Shown one piece after another: positions 45,074 to 54,685 of a stretch of 64,000 nt of DNA. A model generated the notes under the pieces. It saw nothing but the letters and a program-made list of their open reading frames with translations, ran no database searches and was not told where the DNA came from. Location of the stretch: assembly GCF_001467825.1 (NCBI RefSeq), contig NZ_LNYK01000016.1, forward strand, positions 258,097-322,096, read 5' to 3'. A program made the position numbers and the translations under genes. Source of the DNA: Legionella londiniensis. Lineage in GTDB: Bacteria; Pseudomonadota; Gammaproteobacteria; Legionellales; Legionellaceae. Numbering within the stretch: the stretch's first letter is position 1; every line of letters starts with the position of its first letter.

Positions 45074-45635
45074 GCTGAATCTCCAAAGCGCTGTAATTGC
45101 TGTTCTTTGAAGACAATATGGAACGCATGTTGGATAAATCTGTCAGGCGGATGTCTGCTTCAGACCGGGTATTTTTGGGCTCATTTTGCTGGCTGACATT
45201 TTTGGGGAACAAGCGTTCATTTTCCTTATTTTTGTACCACCACATGGCGACAGCAACCAAAACACTGATCGCAAAAAGCGCGGTCACTATCTTCACAATA
45301 TGTTCAGCCCGATTTGTTTCCCGCCGGCTTTGCCACAATGCCCTTTCTGGTTTTCTTTCAACTGCATGAAGGCTGTTAAACGTTTCAACTAAAGGCTCAG
45401 CCGGTATATCCAGGAGTTTTGCGTAAGCGCGCAAATACCCTTTGATAAAAACTGGTTCTGGCATGCTATGGTAATCATCCGCTTCAAGCAGTTCAATAAT
45501 GCGCACGCGCAAATGTAATTTCCCGGCAACATAATCAGTACTGAATCCTTTTTCCTTGCGAATTGCCGCAAGTTTTGCTCCTGGTTTTTCCTGTTCTTGC
45601 TCTTCTATTTCATCCAAGGTCGTTACTGTGTTCAT
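45066..45635 (-). CDS. rodZ: RodZ-like transmembrane helix-turn-helix protein, short form
   Basis: 189 residues. Residues ~18-85 are the RodZ cytoplasmic helix-turn-helix (LAAIRKEKGFSTDYVAGKLH, then PVFIKGYLRAYAKLL), which binds MreB; one membrane helix follows (IVKIVTALFAISVLVAVAMWW, ~112-133). The periplasmic part is only ~55 residues and lacks the C-terminal beta domain of the 337-residue E. coli RodZ. It overlaps pilW (26 bases) and hisS (8 bases). GGAGTGAAAG precedes its ATG. Confidence 0.87.
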   Translation of the reverse strand: MNTVTTLDEIEEQEQEKPGAKLAAIRKEKGFSTDYVAGKLHLRVRIIELLEADDYHSMPEPVFIKGYLRAYAKLLDIPAEPLVETFNSLHAVERKPERALWQSRRETNRAEHIVKIVTALFAISVLVAVAMWWYKNKENERLFPKNVSQQNEPKNTRSEADIRLTDLSNMRSILSSKNSNYSALEIQHD

Positions 45636-46383
45636 CTTTCACTCCGGTATTTTCCGAAAAATTGCTTAATCGCTGTAAATAGGATCGATAGTTTGCCTCG
45701 AGGTCTTTATCACCTGCGCGGTGCGCAATATCCGCCGCTAAAGAAAGCAAGCGGGAGTCTCGCAATGAAAGCGCCGGGTATTGTCGAAGTAAATTGAGCG
45801 CTTCATTAAGATGATTCCTGTTTGCTTCGAGTTTGACTAATTCATAGAGCGACTGTTTTCGCGAAGGATCCTGCTCCAGAGCCTTGTTAAAATAAAACGC
45901 TGCTTTTGCAGTATCAGGAATAGCCAAGGCGCATAAACCGGCATTCTCATATGCAGCCGCCGTATTTTCATATTGCACATCTTTAACCGCACGCAAAAAA
46001 TAGTTTTCTGCTTGTTTATATTGTCCCTGCCGGCATAAAAACGCGCCATAATTATTTAATTGGGCGCCGTTATTGGGGGCAAGGGACATAGCCTTTTGAT
46101 AATAGACCTGCGCTTTATCCAGAACTCCCGTTTTTTCCAGAAAGTAAGCCATTGCTGCATTTACATTAGGTGAATCGGGCGCCTGTTCAAGCGCTATCAA
46201 TAATTTTCTCTTGGCTCGCGGCCTGTCTCCCTGCTTTAAATAGGCAAGGCCAAGCCTTGTATTAAAAGAGGCAGCCTCATTCAGGTTGTGCTCTTTCACA
46301 ACAGATTCATTTTCTTCTGCATTTTTTCCGCATGAGGTAGCGAATGCCAAGACAACAGCACAAAAAAAGCAACGAAATTTCAA
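45610..46383 (-). CDS. pilW: Type IV pilus biogenesis lipoprotein PilW/PilF
   Basis: 257-residue TPR lipoprotein that guides the PilQ secretin to the outer membrane. The lipobox is FATSC (Cys18). About six TPR units follow, with clear segments such as NTRLGLAYLKQGDRPRAKRK, NAAMAYFLEKTGVLDKAQVY and NNYGAFLCRQGQYKQAENYF. The rlmN-pilW-rodZ order is conserved in gammaproteobacteria. Confidence 0.93.
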   Translation of the reverse strand: MKFRCFFCAVVLAFATSCGKNAEENESVVKEHNLNEAASFNTRLGLAYLKQGDRPRAKRKLLIALEQAPDSPNVNAAMAYFLEKTGVLDKAQVYYQKAMSLAPNNGAQLNNYGAFLCRQGQYKQAENYFLRAVKDVQYENTAAAYENAGLCALAIPDTAKAAFYFNKALEQDPSRKQSLYELVKLEANRNHLNEALNLLRQYPALSLRDSRLLSLAADIAHRAGDKDLEANYRSYLQRLSNFSENTGVKDEHSNDLG

Positions 46384-46537
46384 ATGTTACTCACAATGAA
46401 GTTTGAATGGGAGTCATTATAACCGTGAATAGAGATGAGTCACAAATTAATTTCCTGACAAATTGCTTGCTATTAAAAAATGGCTACAGCATGTAGCTTT
46501 TTTATCAGCGATTGTCAAAAAAACCGTAATTTGGACA

Positions 46538-47656
46538 TTATTCCGTTGCTTTTGCCTTGACTGGCATAAAATGCAGTTTTTGCCAACGCGCCGAGCGGCT
46601 TGTTCTATCATTTACATTGCCAGCCAGCTGGCCGCAAGCTGCATCAATATCATCACCGCGGGTTTTTCTGGTAATGGTGTTAATCCCCTTTGCCATCAGC
46701 TGCTCCCGAAAGGCATTGATAACAGGTAAAGGCGAGCGTTCATACTGTGTCATAGGAAAAGGGTTAAATGGAATGAGGTTTACCTTTGCAGGAACATTGT
46801 GTAACAGTTTAATTAATTGCGCAGCATGCTCAGGCTGATCATTAATCCCTTTTAGCATCACATACTCAAAGGTAACTTTTCGCTTTGGCTCATCCTTAAA
46901 ATAGTTTTTGCATATATCCATCAATTGTGCCAGAGGATATTTTTTGTTAATGGGTACAAGCTCATTCCTTAATTCGTCATTAGGGGCATGCAGGGAGACA
47001 GCAAGCGATACAGGGCTTACTTCACGCAAGCGCTCCATATAAGGCAAAACACCGGAGGTACTTAAGGTTACTCTTCTTTTGGATAAGCCGTAGGCATAGT
47101 CATCCATCATGATATCCATAGCGGATACAACATTTTCAAAATTAAGCAGCGGCTCTCCCATGCCCATCATAACCACATTGGTTATACGCTTATCGTGCGT
47201 AAAATTATTTCTGGATAATTCTCTGACTGCGAGCCATACCTGACCAATAATTTCCGCAGTAGAAAGGTTGCGGTTAAAGCCTTGTTTTGCAGTTGAACAA
47301 AAACTGCAATTTAACGAACAGCCAACCTGAGAGGATACACAGAGCGTGCCTCGTGTCGCTTCTGGAATAAAAACGGTTTCAATACAGTTATTACAATCCA
47401 GTTTCAGTAACCATTTATGTGTACCGTCGCTGGATTGTTGACAGTGAATCATTTCCGGCAAGCGTATTTCGGCAATCCGACTGAGCAATTCACGCAATTT
47501 TTTACTCAAATTTGTCATTTGGGTAAAATCTCTGCAACCTGCCTGGTGAATCCACTGCATCAATTGCTGGGCGCGGTAAGGCTGTTCGCCGTATTCTTTT
47601 AAAAATTGACGCATTTGCTGATGGTTGTAATTCAGCAGGTTGATTTTTTCACTCAT
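46538..47656 (-). CDS. rlmN: Dual-specificity 23S rRNA/tRNA adenine-C2 methyltransferase RlmN
   Basis: 372-residue radical SAM enzyme that methylates A2503 of 23S rRNA and A37 of some tRNAs. The cluster motif is C-x3-C-x2-C in [20 protein letters not shown], the LSTSGVLP segment and the late catalytic cysteine in [10 protein letters not shown] are all present. It is separated from ndk by 36 bases on the same strand. Confidence 0.97.
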   Translation of the reverse strand: MSEKINLLNYNHQQMRQFLKEYGEQPYRAQQLMQWIHQAGCRDFTQMTNLSKKLRELLSRIAEIRLPEMIHCQQSSDGTHKWLLKLDCNNCIETVFIPEATRGTLCVSSQVGCSLNCSFCSTAKQGFNRNLSTAEIIGQVWLAVRELSRNNFTHDKRITNVVMMGMGEPLLNFENVVSAMDIMMDDYAYGLSKRRVTLSTSGVLPYMERLREVSPVSLAVSLHAPNDELRNELVPINKKYPLAQLMDICKNYFKDEPKRKVTFEYVMLKGINDQPEHAAQLIKLLHNVPAKVNLIPFNPFPMTQYERSPLPVINAFREQLMAKGINTITRKTRGDDIDAACGQLAGNVNDRTSRSARWQKLHFMPVKAKATE

Positions 47657-47692
47657 AACATTCTCACAAAACCGGTCGCCGAATCCGTCGCA

Positions 47693-48121
47693 TCATTTCC
47701 TTGTGTGGATTTCTTCTGGTTTGAAGAAATAGGCAATTTCCTGAGCTGCTGTTTCAGGGCTGTCTGAACCATGTACGGCATTCGCATCAATACTCTCAGC
47801 AAAATCCGCACGGATTGTTCCGGGTGCCGCTTCTTTCGGATTGGTAGCTCCCATAATCTCACGATTTTTGGCAATTGCATTTTCTCCTCGCAACACCTGA
47901 ATCATCACCGGACCTGAAATCATAAAAGAAACCAAGTCATTGAAAAAAGGTCTATTTTTATGCACGGCATAAAATCCTTCAGCCTGTTCTCGAGTCAGAT
48001 GCATCATTTTCGCAGCAACAATATCCAGTCCAGCTTCTTCAAATCGTGTATAAATTTTACCAATAACGGATTTAGCAACAGCATCTGGTTTAATAATAGA
48101 CAAAGTTAACTCGGTTGTCAT
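47693..48121 (-). CDS. ndk: Nucleoside diphosphate kinase
   Basis: 142-residue kinase that equalises NTP and dNTP pools. The start at 48121 is chosen because GGAG lies 6-7 bases upstream; an in-frame ATG four codons earlier would overlap that site. [10 protein letters not shown] is the N-terminal motif and NAVHGSDS holds the phosphorylated histidine. Confidence 0.98.
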   Translation of the reverse strand: MTTELTLSIIKPDAVAKSVIGKIYTRFEEAGLDIVAAKMMHLTREQAEGFYAVHKNRPFFNDLVSFMISGPVMIQVLRGENAIAKNREIMGATNPKEAAPGTIRADFAESIDANAVHGSDSPETAAQEIAYFFKPEEIHTRK

Positions 48122-48254
48122 TTCAGGCTCCAATTTAGGTTAAAAAGCCAGCATTATACATGAAATGAAGGCACACTGACTAGGAGCAGAGAATAGCGAG
48201 CCAGGACAAAATCATATTTTGACTGCATTATGCTGGAGGAAATCATCCATCTGC

Positions 48255-49145
48255 TCATGATTCAGGATGTACTTCTCCAATCTCCCGGTCAAAATTTAAT
48301 GATTGTAAATTTTCCTTTTCCCTGGCTTCATCAGGGTGATAATCGGGAAGTGATTTAATCAATTCATTTGCTTTGAGAATCGTGTCAAAAAAGCGCTTGC
48401 GAAAAAGACGCAAATTTTGTGCAATTTCTTCAGCCCTGGTTAAATACGAGGAAAGGAGTTGATCTATTTCCGCTTTATGTTGGTGAAACTGGGTAATACT
48501 CGGGCTCAGCTCGGAACGCATTTCTCGGTTGAGGCTTATTCCAAGGTTTTTTTCAATTTCATCCCAAAATGATGAAGATTCAGCGAGCATTTCATCACTT
48601 AAATCATAATGAATGATCGCAACTTTGATGGCCTGCATGACTGCTTCCTGGGATTGATTGACGCCATGATGCTGTAGAATCGCTTTACATTTTTTAGCCG
48701 CAGTGTTTAATGAATTTTGGAGCTCACGCGATAACTTAATTAAACTTAACTGGCTTTCGCCAATTAACGTTTGATGGGCAATTTCCAGCTGGCTAAACTC
48801 ATCACCCAAATTAATCAGTTTTTTTCTTTCCTCTTCAATCTCTTCGCGCGTGTTGGCGCCTGGCGCGCTTGCATCTTTCTCATTCTCCCCTGATAGCAGG
48901 TAATCAATGAATAATTTTTGCGCATAGACCTGATAATCTTGCGTTTGCTGAAGAATGATTCCATTGAATATATTCTTTAAGGGAACCCGCAACAGCTGAT
49001 AATAAATGCTGCGGGGATTTTTTATCGCTGTAATCAATTCATCATGCTTAAGACGAATATTAAATGTTTCAAGCACCCGTTCTGCGGTTAGGATCCCATA
49101 GGTTGAGAGCCATTTTTTTAAATCAAGATCAGTCGCTTCATTCAT
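48255..49145 (-). CDS. Unrecognised helical protein
   Basis: 296 residues with no signal peptide, membrane segment or named domain. The N-terminal ~75 residues look globular. Residues ~95-165 are a charged coiled-coil-like stretch (REEIEEERKKLINLGDEFSQ and following). The C-terminus is acidic and ends REIGEVHPES. It stands alone between ndk and miaE. An acidic C-terminal tail is common in Dot/Icm substrates, but that alone is not evidence of export. Confidence 0.7.
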   Translation of the reverse strand: MNEATDLDLKKWLSTYGILTAERVLETFNIRLKHDELITAIKNPRSIYYQLLRVPLKNIFNGIILQQTQDYQVYAQKLFIDYLLSGENEKDASAPGANTREEIEEERKKLINLGDEFSQLEIAHQTLIGESQLSLIKLSRELQNSLNTAAKKCKAILQHHGVNQSQEAVMQAIKVAIIHYDLSDEMLAESSSFWDEIEKNLGISLNREMRSELSPSITQFHQHKAEIDQLLSSYLTRAEEIAQNLRLFRKRFFDTILKANELIKSLPDYHPDEAREKENLQSLNFDREIGEVHPES

Positions 49146-49387
49146 AATTCATCTTATAAAAAACCATTTATTTTTATAAGTATATACAGATTATCACCTG
49201 ATGCGAATGTTTTTAGGCTCTGTTGGATAGGGAAGGCTGCCAGTTAAACTCCTGCTGTGAATGCGCCAACTTGATTTTTTTTGAACAGGCTGATAAAAAG
49301 CATCTCCTGACAACAAACTGACATTTTTCTGCTGACGAGTGGATAGTCGAAAAAATGTCGCCAAAAAAAACCGGAACACCATTTGTT

Positions 49388-50011
49388 ATGAAAGAAACAA
49401 AAGAAATAGATGAGCTGTTGCAGTTTCTTCGGATTCCTTCACCCAGGGAATGGTTAAGCCATGCGGTTCTGCAACTGCCGCTCCTCCTCGTTGATCATGC
49501 GCATTGCGAAAGAAAGGCCGCGGCTACCGCAGTTAATTTTATCAGCAAATATCCAGAAAAAACCGATTTGGTTGCGGTTATGTCGCCCCTCGCCCGGGAA
49601 GAATTATTGCATTTTGAAAAAGTAGTGGCTTTGTTAAAGGCAAGAAATATTGCCTTTACAGCCCTTAAGCCTTGCTCCTATATGCTTAGGCTCCATCAGG
49701 AAGTGGCGGTAAATGGGACAAATGAACGGCTATGTGATCAGCTTATTGTCGGCGCCATTATCGAAGCGCGTTCTTGCGAACGATTTTATGCCTTGAGTTC
49801 CTTAATTAATGATAGTGATTTAGCCAGATTTTATCTTACTCTTGCCCGATCTGAAGCCCGGCATTTTAGAGATTATTTGCGGCTTTCGCGGTTATATGGA
49901 AAAAACACAGACAAGCGGATTGAGGATTTTCTCAATATTGAAAACGAACACATTTATCAAATTGAAGAAGTATTCCGCTTTCACAGCGGAATACCTAAAG
50001 CAGTCTCTTGA
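49388..50011 (+). CDS. miaE: tRNA-(ms2io6A)-hydroxylase MiaE
   Basis: 207-residue diiron oxygenase that hydroxylates the isopentenyl group of ms2i6A37 in tRNA. The ferritin-like iron ligands are visible: HAHCERKAA, REELLHFEKV (E-x-x-H), EARSCERF and SEARHFRDYL (E-x-x-H). The start at 49388 is preferred over the ATG at 49355 since family members begin only a few residues before the EIDELL helix; no strong ribosome site decides. Confidence 0.93.
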   Translation: MKETKEIDELLQFLRIPSPREWLSHAVLQLPLLLVDHAHCERKAAATAVNFISKYPEKTDLVAVMSPLAREELLHFEKVVALLKARNIAFTALKPCSYMLRLHQEVAVNGTNERLCDQLIVGAIIEARSCERFYALSSLINDSDLARFYLTLARSEARHFRDYLRLSRLYGKNTDKRIEDFLNIENEHIYQIEEVFRFHSGIPKAVS

Positions 50012-50044
50012 TCAACTTCGGGCAAGGCGGCATGGTTCAATGGA

Positions 50045-50716
50045 TTATAGGCTAGGTCTTGGGGAATTATATTCGACATTAACCTCATGGCGTTGGCCAA
50101 GATAGTTGGCAAGCCCGCTCTCACCGTCATTTAAAAGCTCCTGAAATCCGTCTTTGGTAAGCCTGTGCCCATTCCGGTCAACAAAAACATTTGCCTCATC
50201 GCGGGACTGCTGATACCCATTAGTCTGCAGCCAGGAAATAACGCCTCTTTTAAATATTTCATCCGTGCCCGGCGGCAATATGGTACCGTCTGAAGCCGTG
50301 ACATTTAAACCATTCAAATCGAGTTTGTTATCGTCGGTAAATTCAACGCCCTGAACTTTAAAATCCGGCATTTTATTGCCGAATTTATCTTCGAGTTTGT
50401 GAAGAAGCGGTCGGAATGTTTTGTCAAAAATAGCTCCAGCAACCTGGCCGCCTAAATCAGAGGCACTGATGGCTTCATTTAACTTCAGACAGACATTTAC
50501 AATCTGGCTGTATGCGGAAGTCCAGTTATCAAATCCCTGGTAACCGCTCTCAATCATCTTTTCGGCCAGGTCTTTAACAGCTTTCCATTTTGGTTCGGCA
50601 TTTGCATTTTTTTGTTCCTGCTCTCCCTGTCTTTTTAAAGCCTGAATGCGGCGTTCTTCATCCCTCTTTTTTTGCAGGTTCTCTTTGATATGCCGTTGTA
50701 ATTCTGTGTCTGCCAT
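50045..50716 (-). CDS. Unrecognised soluble protein coupled to lpxH
   Basis: 223 residues. The start at 50716 follows GGAGG inside the end of lpxH, one base after the lpxH stop, so translation is coupled. The first ~55 residues are a highly charged helix (HIKENLQKKRDEERRIQALK); the rest is mixed alpha/beta with no known domain, signal peptide or membrane segment. The region DGFQELLNDGESGLANYLGQ may be helical. I do not recognise it. Being the last gene of minC-lpxH does not by itself point to a role. Confidence 0.75.
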   Translation of the reverse strand: MADTELQRHIKENLQKKRDEERRIQALKRQGEQEQKNANAEPKWKAVKDLAEKMIESGYQGFDNWTSAYSQIVNVCLKLNEAISASDLGGQVAGAIFDKTFRPLLHKLEDKFGNKMPDFKVQGVEFTDDNKLDLNGLNVTASDGTILPPGTDEIFKRGVISWLQTNGYQQSRDEANVFVDRNGHRLTKDGFQELLNDGESGLANYLGQRHEVNVEYNSPRPSL

Positions 50717-50717
50717 G

Positions 50718-51446
50718 TTAATCCTCCACAAGAAGGTCAAAATAAAAACCACTTGACTTATGATAGCACAACAATAATGGATTGTCATCCCAATCGCTCA
50801 AGACATACTGCTGTAAAATTTTGTCTTGAGTTTCATGGTCGTGCGAGCCTGGCCTGTGTATATGGCCGTGTATGATGGTATCAGCTTTTAACTGTTGCAT
50901 ATGTTTCAGCATGGCTGATGGCACAATTTGGAGCATATATTCACTTTTGCCGCGGTTTCGCTGACTGGTTTGCCGCATTTTTCGCACAATTTTGCTTCGG
51001 ATTTTCCACGGCAATTTTAAAAAAAAGGCTGGGAATAATGGATTTCTGGTCAACAATCGCAGTAACTGATGCCCGCGATCTTTGGTGCAATAGCGATCGC
51101 CGTGTACCAGCAAGATCTGCTTTTGTCCAAGCGTGATGATCGCCGGTTCTTCAAGCATTTTTATTTGAGCATGTTTTGCAAATTCCTGACCCAGCAAAAA
51201 ATCCCGATTTCCCCGAATAAAATAAACTGCGATATCATGTTCCGCAAGAAGCGACAAACGCCTTGCGATAGAAAGGTTCCAGTCATCCAGGGCATCATCA
51301 CCCGGCCACACATGAAAAAAATCGCCAAGAATATAGACTGATTTTGTATTTTTAATTGCCCAATCAATGAATAAGTTAAAGCGCTGTGTAATTGCTGACT
51401 CTTCAGGGTGAAGATGCAGGTCTGAAATGAATACTGCTTCAATCAT
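50718..51446 (-). CDS. lpxH: UDP-2,3-diacylglucosamine pyrophosphatase LpxH
   Basis: 242-residue calcineurin-type metallophosphoesterase that converts UDP-2,3-diacylglucosamine to lipid X, the step before LpxB. Metal-site motifs are SDLHLHPEE, LGDFFHVWPGDD, GNRDFLLG, LVHGDRY and HGHIHRPGSH. Four-base overlap with minC (ATGA). The lpxB partner lies 39 kb away in this window. Confidence 0.96.
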   Translation of the reverse strand: MIEAVFISDLHLHPEESAITQRFNLFIDWAIKNTKSVYILGDFFHVWPGDDALDDWNLSIARRLSLLAEHDIAVYFIRGNRDFLLGQEFAKHAQIKMLEEPAIITLGQKQILLVHGDRYCTKDRGHQLLRLLTRNPLFPAFFLKLPWKIRSKIVRKMRQTSQRNRGKSEYMLQIVPSAMLKHMQQLKADTIIHGHIHRPGSHDHETQDKILQQYVLSDWDDNPLLLCYHKSSGFYFDLLVED

Positions 51447-52138
51447 ACTGGTTCAATATGGATGCGATCATCCTGAAGATATATTTGGCAAGGCCCGCCA
51501 AGAGGCTCAATCGCATCACTCAAGCGATAAAAACCAGCGATGGAAACCAGCTCTGCCTCAAGTGACTGGCAAAAAATTCGGGCTTGCTTGTTGCCTTCAA
51601 TGCCCGCGAGCGCCCTGCCTCGCAAAGGGCCGTATACATGAATATGCCCATCGGCTAACAGTTCAGCGCCATGACTGACAGCCGCGGTAATAACCAAATC
51701 GCCTTTACTGACAACCTGCTGGCCGGATCGTACGGGATGGGTTATCAACTTACTGCGTATGGGTTCAAAAACCGTGACTGGTTCTGGCTCATGAGAATCG
51801 AACGCCGTCTTATCAAAGCTCGAGTTTGCATGCAAAATAGCAAGGCCGGCACTTTGGGCGGCTGAAACAAGCCACCCTTGCTCCCCTTGTACAGCAACCG
51901 GGATTAACCCATGCGCCCGTATATGGCGGCAATAGATCCCAAGGTTCAACGGCTGACTAATAACAGAACAATCAATTACCACAGGCGTATTCGTGAACAA
52001 TCGCGGAGCCTTGGCAACAATTTCAGCAAGCTGGGCGGTAAACAAATCCTCGTCGGGCTCCAGAAGCGATATCACCGTGAAGGTAAAGAGCCTTCCTTTA
52101 AGCTTGAAAGCCTGGGTTTTAAGTAGGGTTTCTGCCAT
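51443..52138 (-). CDS. minC: Septum site-determining protein MinC
   Basis: 231-residue FtsZ inhibitor. The start at 52138 (MAETLLKTQAFKLKGRLFTF) matches where MinC proteins begin; the frame stays open to 52249 but that part is unlike MinC. The N-terminal FtsZ-binding domain is followed by the C-terminal beta-helix with PVRSGQQV, GDLVITAAVSHGAELLADGH and RGRALAGIEG, which binds MinD. No minD or minE is adjacent; the downstream neighbour is lpxH. Confidence 0.94.
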   Translation of the reverse strand: MAETLLKTQAFKLKGRLFTFTVISLLEPDEDLFTAQLAEIVAKAPRLFTNTPVVIDCSVISQPLNLGIYCRHIRAHGLIPVAVQGEQGWLVSAAQSAGLAILHANSSFDKTAFDSHEPEPVTVFEPIRSKLITHPVRSGQQVVSKGDLVITAAVSHGAELLADGHIHVYGPLRGRALAGIEGNKQARIFCQSLEAELVSIAGFYRLSDAIEPLGGPCQIYLQDDRIHIEPV

Positions 52139-52377
52139 AGTTGTCTTGTTAAAATTTGACAAAATAAAAATCCCCTGGTTTTTGCAATCATATTTAACGG
52201 CGTTGGCGGTTTCTCGATGCCCAAGCGCTATGAATACCGCAGAAGGCACAGGGTTCTGGCAAGAAACGTCAACATATCGTATAGGAAATACTGAAAAAGC
52301 AATGAGATAAGATCGCTAATTACCAGCCAATGAGTATATACTAGCATGCATCAATCAATAACAGAAGGTTTTCTATA

Positions 52378-54033
52378 GTGGAGAAATTGTGGCTTAAGCA
52401 TTATCAAGAAGGCGTTTCACATGATATTGATATGAGTCGGTATTCATCCATTAACGCTTTATTTGAGGAATCCGCAAAACAACATCAAGATAAAATTGCC
52501 TATGCCAATATGGGTACAGGTCTGACCTTCAGGCGACTGGATCAATTAAGCCGGCAATTTGCCATATATCTTCAGCAGCTTGGTTTGGAAAAAGGCGAAA
52601 GAGTTGCCATCATGATGCCCAACTTGCTGCAATACCCCATCGCTCTTTTTGGAATATTGCGAGCCGGATTGATTGTTGTCAATACGAATCCATTGTATAC
52701 GCCGGATGAAGTTATGCATCAAATGAATGATTCCGGCGCAAAAGCCATCGTTGTAGCGGCCAATTTTGCACAAACCGTAGAAAAAGCTTTGCCAGATATG
52801 CCTATGCTGCAGCATGTTGTCGTGACACAAATTGGCGACATGTTTCCATTAATCAAGCGCTCTATTGTAAACTCTGTTGTGCGGCATGTTAAAAAAATGA
52901 TTCCTGACTATCATCTTCCCCAGGCAGTTGGCTTTAGAAAAGCGCTGCACATTGGGAAACGCGGCAGCCTGAAGAACAATCCTTTAAATCATGATGATAT
53001 CGCTTTTTTACAGTATACAGGCGGCACAACAGGAATCGCCAAGGGCGCGATGTTGACGCACGGCAATATGGTAGCCAACATCCTTCAGGCGACAAGCTGG
53101 CTTAAGCCGCTGGATTTAGATAGCGAAGAGATTATTGTTACCGCCCTGCCGCTTTATCATATATTCTCCCTGACTGCCAATTGCCTGACGTTTTTAGCAC
53201 TTGGGGCAAAGAATATCCTGATAACCAATCCGCGGGATATTACCCAATTTATCAGGGAAATTAAGAAAACGGGCTTCACTGCCATTACAGGGGTGAATAC
53301 CTTATTTAACGCATTATTAAACCACCCTCAATTTGATGAAATTGATTTCAGCCGGTTAAAGCTTGCCCTTGCTGGCGGTATGCCTCTGAAAAAAAGTGTC
53401 GCCATTAAATGGAAAGAAAAAACAAATGCGCCAATTCTTGAGGCTTATGGACTTACCGAAACCAGCCCTGCTGTAACCATTAATCCTCTGTATCTTCAAG
53501 AATATAATGGCAGTATTGGTTTACCGTTGCCATCGACCGAGATTTCGATACGGGATGATGATGGTCAAGAACTTCCCCCGGGTGATAAAGGCGAATTATG
53601 CGTTAAAGGTCCACAGGTTATGCCTGGATACTGGCAACGGCCGGATGAAACTTCGCTTGTTTTTTGGCCTGATGGTTTTCTGCGTACGGGCGATATCGCA
53701 ACTGTTGATGAAAATGGATTTGTTTATCTCATTGACCGAAAAAAAGAAATGATTCTGGTTTCAGGCTTTAACGTTTACCCTAATGAAGTAGAACAAGTCA
53801 TAAGCCTTATGCCGGGTATCCTTGAAGTAGGCGTTATTGGCGTTCCTGAAAACGACAGCGGAGAAAAAGTCAAAGCCTGCATCGTCAAAAGGGACGATAA
53901 TCTCACCGAAGAAGCCATTATCACCCATTGCCGCAAACATCTAACCCCTTATAAAGTTCCAAAGATTATTGAATTTTACGATGACTTGCCCAAATCCAAT
54001 GTGGGCAAGATTTTAAGACGGGCTTTAAAATAA
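52378..54033 (+). CDS. fadD: Long-chain-fatty-acid--CoA ligase
   Basis: 551-residue adenylate-forming enzyme that activates fatty acids to acyl-CoA. It starts with GTG at 52378 after AGAAGG. The AMP-binding motif is FLQYTGGTTGIAKGAMLTHG; EAYGLTETSPAV, the DGFLRTGDIA segment and the catalytic-lysine end PKSNVGKILRRALK are complete. Length matches E. coli FadD (561). Products would enter beta-oxidation, feeding the ETF-ubiquinone oxidoreductase at 14.5 kb. Confidence 0.96.
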   Translation: MEKLWLKHYQEGVSHDIDMSRYSSINALFEESAKQHQDKIAYANMGTGLTFRRLDQLSRQFAIYLQQLGLEKGERVAIMMPNLLQYPIALFGILRAGLIVVNTNPLYTPDEVMHQMNDSGAKAIVVAANFAQTVEKALPDMPMLQHVVVTQIGDMFPLIKRSIVNSVVRHVKKMIPDYHLPQAVGFRKALHIGKRGSLKNNPLNHDDIAFLQYTGGTTGIAKGAMLTHGNMVANILQATSWLKPLDLDSEEIIVTALPLYHIFSLTANCLTFLALGAKNILITNPRDITQFIREIKKTGFTAITGVNTLFNALLNHPQFDEIDFSRLKLALAGGMPLKKSVAIKWKEKTNAPILEAYGLTETSPAVTINPLYLQEYNGSIGLPLPSTEISIRDDDGQELPPGDKGELCVKGPQVMPGYWQRPDETSLVFWPDGFLRTGDIATVDENGFVYLIDRKKEMILVSGFNVYPNEVEQVISLMPGILEVGVIGVPENDSGEKVKACIVKRDDNLTEEAIITHCRKHLTPYKVPKIIEFYDDLPKSNVGKILRRALK

Positions 54034-54144
54034 AGGCATGACGCGCGGGATTGGGAGAGTAATACCTGCATAGCTCATATCAATAAAACGAATAAAATGA
54101 TGAGCAAATTTTTGACTAACCGTTATTTAAATTGCCAAATGACC

Positions 54145-54660
54145 CTATTTGATCAGAGTTTTAATCTCGCATAATTGTTTCATAATGCGAGCTGTCGCTC
54201 CCCAGACAAAGTGCTGGGAAGCAATAAATTGGCAGCTTTGGATAACTTTTCCGTATTTGGAAACAATAATGTCTTGATAATTCTCCTGACAGGTGACTTC
54301 CCTCACTGGAAGGGCAATAACCGCAGAGACTTCATTCTCATTCATTAAAAACGGTTGAAGCTTTGTAATGGTTGCAAGCCATGGGTAAATGACTGTTTTG
54401 GCATGAGTCCTTTCTGGAGATAATGCCTCAATGCGGTGTACACGATCCGCCTGAATGCCCAGTTCTTCTTCTAATTCCCGCAAAGCTGTTGTCCATAAAT
54501 CCTTGTCACATGACTCCCACCCTCCTCCAGGAAAACAGATTTCTCCAGGATGGGTACGCAAATGCTGACTGCGTTTTGTCAGTATTATAGAATCTGAATC
54601 CTGTTCATGAAGCACAACAACAGCAGATTTATTACACATTAAATTGCGATTACTGGTCAT
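54145..54660 (-). CDS. NUDIX hydrolase, CoA pyrophosphatase-like
   Basis: 171 residues. The segment LTKRSQHLRTHPGEICFPGG is the NUDIX CoA-pyrophosphatase signature, and it runs into the catalytic box GGWESCDKDLWTTALRELEEELG (RELEEELG). Family members split CoA to phosphopantetheine and ADP. Gap to pabB is 25 bases, with pabB upstream on the same strand. Confidence 0.9.
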   Translation of the reverse strand: MTSNRNLMCNKSAVVVLHEQDSDSIILTKRSQHLRTHPGEICFPGGGWESCDKDLWTTALRELEEELGIQADRVHRIEALSPERTHAKTVIYPWLATITKLQPFLMNENEVSAVIALPVREVTCQENYQDIIVSKYGKVIQSCQFIASQHFVWGATARIMKQLCEIKTLIK

Positions 54661-54685
54661 TTACTCCTCAAGGTGTCTGGATATT

